NCBI GenBank assembly: GCA_017414585.1
Contig: JAFQLN010000138.1
Span: 1 to 29,050 of the forward strand
Direction of reading: 5' to 3'
Source of the DNA: Clostridia bacterium
Lineage (GTDB): Bacteria; Bacillota_A; Clostridia; Oscillospirales; CAG-272
DNA: 29,050 nt
Shown here in pieces: positions 24,006 to 29,050 of the stretch. Positions within the stretch are counted from its first letter, which is position 1, and each line of letters starts with the position of its first letter. Position numbers and translations under genes: made by a program. Under the pieces are notes generated by a model, which worked only from the letters and a program-made list of their open reading frames with translations, searched no databases and was not told where the DNA came from.

Positions 24006-26120
24006 ATGAAGAACGGCTTTAAAATAGCAATATTCTATATCGTTCTCATCGGCGTCATTCTCATTGCGACAGCTACTCTCTGGGACTCCATTCCGCAGGA
24101 GAACCTTGTCTACAGTGACATCATTGATCTGTTCCGTGCGGAGCAGGTCAAACGCTTTGAAGTCGATGAAGAAAACAATCTGACCATGGCAATCCGTGTC
24201 ACACTCCCGGACGGAACGGAAGGCGAAACGGTTGTCACATACCAGCTGCGCAGTCTGGAGCTGTTTATCAACAATCTCGGTGAAACCATCGAACAGCAGC
24301 ACGCAGACGGCATCATCGAAGCGTACGACTATCCGCCGCCGTACAACATCCCCTGGTGGGTATCGCTCATTCCCTACGTGATCGTGATCGTCCTCCTCAT
24401 TGCGATGTGGATGTTTGTCATGAATCAGGCAACGGGCGGCAAGGGATCGAAAATCAATTCGGTCGGACGCTCGAAAGCAAAGCTCGTCACTGCCGACAAG
24501 GCAAAAGTCTTCTTCAAGGACGTTGCCGGTGCGGACGAAGAAAAAGCGGAGCTGGAAGAAATCGTCGAGTTTCTGCGCAATCCCGAATACTTCACCAAGC
24601 TGGGTGCAAAAATCCCGCACGGTGTTCTCCTTGTAGGCCCTCCCGGAACCGGTAAAACCCTGATCGCAAAAGCCGTTGCCGGTGAAGCGGGCGTTCCCTT
24701 CTATTCCATCTCCGGTTCCGACTTTGTGGAAATGTATGTCGGTGTCGGTGCATCGAGAGTCCGCGATCTGTTCGACACAGCAAAGAAGAATCCCGCGGCG
24801 ATTATCTTCATTGATGAAATCGACGCAGTCGGACGTCACAGAGGCGCAGGGCTTGGCGGCGGTCACGATGAACGTGAACAGACGCTCAACCAGATTCTCG
24901 TTGAAATGGACGGTTTCGGCTCTTCCGACGGTGTCATTGTCATGGCGGCAACCAACCGTCCCGATATCCTTGACCCCGCGCTTCTCAGACCCGGACGCTT
25001 TGACCGTCAGGTTACCATGAACGCGCCCGATGTCAAAGGACGCGAGGACATTCTCAAAGTCCACGGCAAGAACAAACCGTTTGAAGCGGATGTTGATCTC
25101 TCCGTTATTGCGAAAACCACCGTTGGCTTCACGGGTGCTGAACTTGCAAACCTGCTCAACGAAGCGGCTCTCCTCGCAGCACGCAAGGGCAAGCATCTCA
25201 TCGGCATGAACGACCTGGAAGAAGCGATGATCAAGGTGATTGTCGGTCCCGCGAAAAAGTCCCGCGTGATCAGCGAAGCCGAAAAGAAGCTCACCGCCTA
25301 CCACGAAGCCGGTCACGCTGTCACCACATGGATCCGTCAGCCCGATGATCCGGTACACCAGATTTCGATCATCCCCTCCGGACGTGCGGGCGGCTACACG
25401 CTTTCCTTCCCGAAGGAAGATAAGTCCTATATGTCGAAGAGCATGATGGAAGCGGAAATCGTTACCCTGCTGGGCGGACGTGTCGCGGAAGCACTCATCC
25501 TCGGCGATATTTCCACCGGCGCATCGAACGACATTCAGCGCGCATCCTCCATTGCCCGGCAGATGGTCACCAAGTACGGTATGTCCGATAAGCTCGGTCC
25601 GATCCTCTACGGCTCCGAATCCTCGCGTGACGAAGTCTTCCTCGGACGTGACTTCAGCCAGACCAAAAACTACTCCGAAGAAACCGCATCCCTCATCGAC
25701 TCGGAAGTGAAGGCAATTGTCGAAAAGGCGTATGATGAAGCGATGCAGATTCTGCGCGACAACATCGACCGTCTCCACTTCATCGCGGCTTACCTCATGA
25801 AGAATGAAATCATGGAAGAAGAACAGTTTATCCGCGCCATGAGCGAACCGGGTATCACTATCGAAGCACTCGAAGAAATGGTTGCGGAAAAGCGCCGTAA
25901 GAGTCAGGAAGAAAACGAAGCCCGTGCCCGTCATCTCGCGGAACTGGAAAAACAGCGCGAAGAAGAAAGAGCACGCGAAGCTGCGAAGGACAGAAAGAAC
26001 GACGGTGCATTCTCACCGATCACACCCGATTATCCGCCGATGAAGCCGGATGAACGTCCGCAGTCCGATGACGGCAATGAAGACGATTCCGACGACAAAC
26101 CGGATGATGAAAACAAGTAA
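24006..26120 (+). CDS. ftsH: ATP-dependent zinc metalloprotease FtsH
   Basis: The 704-residue membrane protease has TM1 at about 7-26, an exported loop, and TM2 at about 117-140. The AAA+ module carries Walker A GPPGTGKT (211-218), pore motif MYVGVG, Walker B IIFIDE (266-271) and the second-region-of-homology arginines near [17 protein letters not shown]. The zinc site is HEAGH (433-437) with third ligand Asp510 in ASNDIQ. The C-terminus is a charged coiled-coil and a long acidic tail rich in Glu, Asp and Pro. It degrades misfolded membrane proteins and some regulators. The ATG follows TTGGAGG by 4 nt. A strong terminator ends the operon. Confidence 0.97.
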   Translation: MKNGFKIAIFYIVLIGVILIATATLWDSIPQENLVYSDIIDLFRAEQVKRFEVDEENNLTMAIRVTLPDGTEGETVVTYQLRSLELFINNLGETIEQQHADGIIEAYDYPPPYNIPWWVSLIPYVIVIVLLIAMWMFVMNQATGGKGSKINSVGRSKAKLVTADKAKVFFKDVAGADEEKAELEEIVEFLRNPEYFTKLGAKIPHGVLLVGPPGTGKTLIAKAVAGEAGVPFYSISGSDFVEMYVGVGASRVRDLFDTAKKNPAAIIFIDEIDAVGRHRGAGLGGGHDEREQTLNQILVEMDGFGSSDGVIVMAATNRPDILDPALLRPGRFDRQVTMNAPDVKGREDILKVHGKNKPFEADVDLSVIAKTTVGFTGAELANLLNEAALLAARKGKHLIGMNDLEEAMIKVIVGPAKKSRVISEAEKKLTAYHEAGHAVTTWIRQPDDPVHQISIIPSGRAGGYTLSFPKEDKSYMSKSMMEAEIVTLLGGRVAEALILGDISTGASNDIQRASSIARQMVTKYGMSDKLGPILYGSESSRDEVFLGRDFSQTKNYSEETASLIDSEVKAIVEKAYDEAMQILRDNIDRLHFIAAYLMKNEIMEEEQFIRAMSEPGITIEALEEMVAEKRRKSQEENEARARHLAELEKQREEERAREAAKDRKNDGAFSPITPDYPPMKPDERPQSDDGNEDDSDDKPDDENK

Positions 26121-26129
26121 TTCAACCGA

Positions 26130-26167
26130 AAACACCGTAAGTCCAACCGATTTACGGTGTTTTTTTG
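26130..26167 (+). terminator. Terminator of the tilS-hpt-ftsH operon
   Basis: ACACCGTAA (26132-26140) pairs perfectly with TTACGGTGT (26152-26160) and is followed by a T-run. Confidence 0.92.
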
Positions 26168-26237
26168 CCTGCTTGGAACTTTTTCCGTTCGATGCTCGTC
26201 TAACTGGACAGAAACACAACGAAACCGGAGGTTCTTT

Positions 26238-27653
26238 ATGAAAATTTTTGCTTTTCTGCTGCTGCTGGCTATTCTCTGCTCCTTCTCCGGATGCCGCGAG
26301 GAAAGTCCGGATCCGTCCGAAAACGGCAGTCCATCGCCCGATTCTGTCCAAACCCAGCCCAATACCGATGAAGATACCCCAAATTCCAAGGATACCGAAC
26401 CTGAGCCCCTGCCCGATAAAACAGAACCGGCGCAGTCTGCCGCATCAGATGCTCCCACAGCACACATGGATATACAGGACACTGCCCCTGCTGCCGAACC
26501 TGTTTCCGTATACAAGCTGAAGGATGAAGAATACACCACATATATGGACTTCGCCGTGCGGCTGTTCACTGCTTCCTATGCGGACGAAAAACGGGAGTCG
26601 AACTGCAATATGATGATCTCTCCGCTCTCGGTCATTTCAGCGCTCGGACTGACACAAAACGGTGCGGCCGGCGAGACTCTTACCGAAATGGAAACAGCGT
26701 TCGGTCTGGACAGAGACACACAGAACGCCTTTCTCGCGTCCTATCTGCCCACGCTGCCTGTCGGTGAGGGGTACAAGCTCACAGCCGCTAATTCCGTGTG
26801 GTACCGCACCATCGACGCTCTGCGCGTACAGGATACGTTTGTGAAAGCGGCAAAAGAGCTTTACAATGCCGAAGTCCGTCCGCAGGCATTTGACGAACAG
26901 ACCTGTCTCGATATGAATGCTTGGGTCAGCGAACACACAGACGGTATGATTCGTGAGATCATCGACCCGGCGATGGGCATTCCTGACGACGCCATGCTCT
27001 ATCTGATCAACGCGCTCGCCTTTGATTCGATGTGGGAACAGGAATACCGGGAGTCGCAGGTGCGCGGCGGTATCTTCACAACCGAATCCGGAGAGACACA
27101 GAACATTGACATGATGTATTCCTCCGAATCGCGCTATCTCAAGTCAGACGACGCACTCGGATTCCTGCGCTTCTACAAGGACGAAAAATATGCTTTCGTG
27201 GGACTGCTCCCGAACGAAGGCATTCCGCTTGACGATTATGTATCTTCCCTGACCGGCGAAAAACTCGCAGCCGTGCTCTCGAAGGTACACAGCCACGAAG
27301 TCAGTGCACAGCTTCCGAAGTTCACTGCATCCTACGGTGTATCCATGAACGATTATCTCATGGACATGGGTATCACCACCCTGTTCGATCAGCACGCCGC
27401 AGACCTCTCGGATATGGCAGTCCACGACACGCTCAACCTCTATGTCAGTGATGTCATGCACAAGACATTCATTTCCGTGGACGAAAAAGGAACAAAAGCT
27501 GCCGCTGTCACCGCAGTTGAAGTATGCGTGGAGGAAAGCGTACCGGAACCGCCGATTCAGATCTGGCTCAACCGTCCGTTTGTGTACATGATCGTCGAAT
27601 GGGAAAACCGCGTACCGGTCTTCATCGGAACCGTAGAGAGTCTTGCGGAATAA
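26238..27653 (+). CDS. Lipoprotein serpin (serine protease inhibitor family)
   Basis: The 471-residue protein starts with a lipoprotein-type signal peptide (MKIFAFLLLLAILCSFSGC, Cys19; Phe at -3 is unusual). It then has an acidic, proline-rich linker (about 20-100) and a full serpin fold (NMMISPLSVISALGLTQNGAAGETLTEM, AANSVWYR, LINALAFDSMWEQEY). The reactive-centre hinge reads EKGTKAAAVT (416-425), the pattern of inhibitory serpins, and LNRPFVYMIVE closes the fold. The P1 residue lies somewhere in CVEESVPEP but cannot be fixed by reading, because the loop is about four residues longer than in alpha-1-antitrypsin. It would be displayed outside the cell. GGAGG lies 6 nt before the ATG. It is a single gene after the ftsH terminator. 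Confidence 0.92.
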   Translation: MKIFAFLLLLAILCSFSGCREESPDPSENGSPSPDSVQTQPNTDEDTPNSKDTEPEPLPDKTEPAQSAASDAPTAHMDIQDTAPAAEPVSVYKLKDEEYTTYMDFAVRLFTASYADEKRESNCNMMISPLSVISALGLTQNGAAGETLTEMETAFGLDRDTQNAFLASYLPTLPVGEGYKLTAANSVWYRTIDALRVQDTFVKAAKELYNAEVRPQAFDEQTCLDMNAWVSEHTDGMIREIIDPAMGIPDDAMLYLINALAFDSMWEQEYRESQVRGGIFTTESGETQNIDMMYSSESRYLKSDDALGFLRFYKDEKYAFVGLLPNEGIPLDDYVSSLTGEKLAAVLSKVHSHEVSAQLPKFTASYGVSMNDYLMDMGITTLFDQHAADLSDMAVHDTLNLYVSDVMHKTFISVDEKGTKAAAVTAVEVCVEESVPEPPIQIWLNRPFVYMIVEWENRVPVFIGTVESLAE

Positions 27654-27759
27654 ACTGACGCAGGCATCCTGCAAGACAAGAAACTCCACCTCGGTTCGAC
27701 TTCATCATACACATATCCGCAAAAATATCCGTGTAAACCGATTGTTGCGCTGTAGTTGG

Positions 27760-27789
27760 TTGTAAAATACGGCAGTTGCGTGTTATAAT
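27760..27789 (+). promoter_or_regulatory. Probable promoter of the XRE-type gene
   Basis: TTGTAA (27760-27765), 18 nt and TATAAT (27784-27789) lie 31 nt before the start. The rest of the gap 27654-27819 shows only a weak GCAGG/CCTGC hairpin after the serpin. Confidence 0.55.
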
Positions 27790-27819
27790 AGATGAAAATC
27801 CACGATCAAGGAGTTTTGT

Positions 27820-28251
27820 ATGTCGCCCATTAACCATATTTTCCTTATTGTTCTGCTTGTTCTTCCGCTTCTCTTTTCCATCATACTGATTATCGCAGTG
27901 ATTGCAGTTCTTACAGTCAGACGCCGCAGAAGGACAAAAGAGGAAATATCCCCTTCCACGAACTCGCTTCCTGAGAACACCGTGATCATCCCGTCAAACA
28001 CAGCCATGCCCGCCGTAAACACGGCTGCTGAACTTACAGAAAAATCTTTCGCGGCAATTCTGCGGAACCACCGAACCTCCCGACACATCAGTCAGGAATA
28101 TGTGGCACAACAGCTGGATGTTACCCGGCAGGCAGTCTCCAAATGGGAGAACGGCACATCGGAACCAAGTACAGCCAATCTGATCGCTCTGGCTAAGCTG
28201 TACGGAATTTCCCTCGACGAGCTGGTACGCGGGACAAATTCCGTCACCTGA
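27820..28251 (+). CDS. Membrane-anchored helix-turn-helix protein (TM then XRE domain)
   Basis: The 143-residue protein has one hydrophobic helix (about 7-33) followed by RRRRR, so the C-terminal part should face the cytoplasm. After a Ser/Thr/Pro-rich linker (39-74) a Cro/C1-type HTH spans about 77-137, with SQEYVAQQLDVTRQAVSKWENG and LIALAKLYGISLDELV typical of HTH_3 proteins. Membrane-tethered XRE proteins usually have the HTH first and the TM last; here the order is reversed. It could be a membrane-linked regulator or bind nearby DNA at the membrane. GGAG lies 8 nt before the ATG. No partner gene is seen. Confidence 0.85.
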   Translation: MSPINHIFLIVLLVLPLLFSIILIIAVIAVLTVRRRRRTKEEISPSTNSLPENTVIIPSNTAMPAVNTAAELTEKSFAAILRNHRTSRHISQEYVAQQLDVTRQAVSKWENGTSEPSTANLIALAKLYGISLDELVRGTNSVT

Positions 28252-28260
28252 ACAAAACAG

Positions 28261-28300
28261 CCCCGGACCTCTGCAGCTGAGCAGAATCCGGGGTATTTTT
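28261..28300. terminator. Shared terminator between the XRE and prmA genes
   Basis: CCCCGGA (28261-28267) pairs with TCCGGGG (28287-28293), with inner TCTGC/GCAGA, followed by TATTTTT on the plus strand; the minus strand has a T4 tract. Confidence 0.85.
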
Positions 28301-28315
28301 ATGCTGTTTTTCGAT

Positions 28316-29050
28316 TTACTTGCGTACCACTGCAGCTGCATACCAGCCGTTTTCGTACCGTTCGTCTTCCACTTTGTATCCTGCTGCATCCAGTGCACCG
28401 AGCACTTCGTCTGCACGTTCGGCAATGATACCGGAGACAATGAACACACCGTTTTCGGCGAGATAAGCACCTACATCGGGAGCGAGACGGATAATGATAT
28501 CTGCAACGATGTTCGCAACAATCACGTTGTAACCACCGTCAGCCTTCGGAGTCTGCTTCAAGAGGTCGGAAACTGCGCACTTTACGTTCGGCGTGTCATT
28601 CAGTTCCGTGTTTTCCACAGCCACGCGGACTGCGACAGGGTCGATATCGCACGCAAAACATTCGCCTGCACCGAGTTTCGCAGCAGCGATGGCAAGAATA
28701 CCGGAGCCGCATCCCACATCGAGAACGGTACATCCGTCCTTTGTGTAGTTTTCCACAAAGCCCGCGCAGAGCCGTGTGGTTTCGTGCGTACCCGTGCCGA
28801 ATGCCATACCGGGATCCATCAGGACGATGATTTCGCCATCATCCGGTTCGTATGTTTCCCAGACGGGGACAATCACAAGCCGCTTGCCGGTCTTGATCGG
28901 CTTATAGTACTGCTTCCACGAATCCGCCCAGTCTTCTTCGCAGACACCGTCGTGGGTGATTGTAAATTCAATGCCCAGATCCGTCAGTCTCTGCTTTACG
29001 AACAGTTCGCTTTCCGCAGGAGATTTCACCGTCGGAATGAAAACGGAAAC
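28316..29050 (-). CDS. prmA: Ribosomal protein L11 methyltransferase, N-terminus outside the window
   Basis: At least 244 residues are visible; full-length PrmA is usually about 300, and the frame runs open through the right edge (VSVFIPTVKSPAE), so the start lies outside. SAM motif DVGCGSGILAIAAAKLGA, FGTGTHETT and VANIVADIIIRLAPDV (PrmA-type catalytic region) are present. The enzyme trimethylates ribosomal protein L11. It converges on the XRE gene across a shared terminator. Identity is firm, and only the 5' end is missing. Confidence 0.93.
   Translation of the reverse strand, partial: VSVFIPTVKSPAESELFVKQRLTDLGIEFTITHDGVCEEDWADSWKQYYKPIKTGKRLVIVPVWETYEPDDGEIIVLMDPGMAFGTGTHETTRLCAGFVENYTKDGCTVLDVGCGSGILAIAAAKLGAGECFACDIDPVAVRVAVENTELNDTPNVKCAVSDLLKQTPKADGGYNVIVANIVADIIIRLAPDVGAYLAENGVFIVSGIIAERADEVLGALDAAGYKVEDERYENGWYAAAVVRK

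Noticed and set aside
23934..25934. 666-codon open frame on the minus strand over ftsH
   Set aside because: It is a shadow of ftsH, whose motifs are all in the plus frame; the antisense product has low-complexity Asp/Phe/Arg content and no start signals.
1..29050. CRISPR array, insertion sequence, prophage or attachment site
   Set aside because: No regular direct repeats, transposase, integrase or terminal inverted repeats were seen by eye; tRNA-Ser has no adjacent integrase or duplicated 3' end.

Overview
The window looks like a chromosomal segment of a Firmicutes (Clostridia-type) bacterium, probably an uncultivated gut lineage. The evidence is the tilS-hpt-ftsH block, a class III (Firmicutes-type) fructose-1,6-bisphosphatase, split transketolase subunits, strong GGAGG ribosome binding sites, sigma-A-type promoters with TTGACA or TTGCAA spaced 17-18 nt from TATAAT-like boxes, an SLH-domain surface protein, and glycan-degrading enzymes of the kind common in gut Clostridia. 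The genus cannot be named from the sequence alone. No IS element, phage gene, CRISPR array, integrase or rRNA was seen, so this reads as a core-plus-carbohydrate region and not a mobile island.

Layout. 1-2173 (minus): an operon of an AlsE/Rpe-type sugar-phosphate 3-epimerase, an AraM/EgsA-type glycerol-1-phosphate dehydrogenase and a PHP-domain protein cut by the window edge. 2452-5727 (plus): class III FBPase, arylamine N-acetyltransferase and a C_GCAxxG_C_C redox protein. 5799-9008 (minus): transketolase N- and C-terminal subunits followed by a beta-helix glycosidase. 9290-9377: tRNA-Ser(GCU) with its own consensus promoter and terminator. 9551-12747 (plus): GH43 and GH38 glycosidases, then a GNAT acetyltransferase (12879-13454). 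13522-15336 (minus): GH127 beta-L-arabinofuranosidase-type enzyme, divergent from an AraC regulator (15469-16239). 16299-19434 (minus): two exported proteins, a lipoprotein MBL-fold/lamin-tail protein and a transglutaminase-SLH surface protein. 19650-21334 (minus): a hydroxypyruvate-isomerase-like TIM barrel and a GDPD phosphodiesterase. 21611-26120 (plus): small two-TM protein, TilS, Hpt and FtsH. 26238-27653: a lipoprotein serpin. 27820-28251: a membrane-anchored XRE-type HTH protein with inverted domain order. 28316-29050 (minus): PrmA, 5' end outside the window.

How the genes may work together (inference). The glycosidases (beta-helix, GH43, GH38, GH127) all lack visible signal peptides, so they probably act in the cytoplasm on imported plant or mucin oligosaccharides. 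The transketolase and the 3-epimerase would feed released pentoses into central metabolism, with FBPase on the gluconeogenic/pentose phosphate side. The AraC protein is placed to control GH127. The exported set (MBL-LTD lipoprotein, SLH-transglutaminase, serpin) is the cell-surface side of the window.

Convergent gene pairs are separated by only about 60-75 bp, each gap holding one hairpin with T-tracts usable on one or both strands. The least explained items are the TM-then-HTH protein at 27820, the nearly leaderless AraC gene, the lipoprotein serpin, the AlsE-like/AraM/PHP operon, and the overlapping, mutually exclusive hairpins at 19574-19606.
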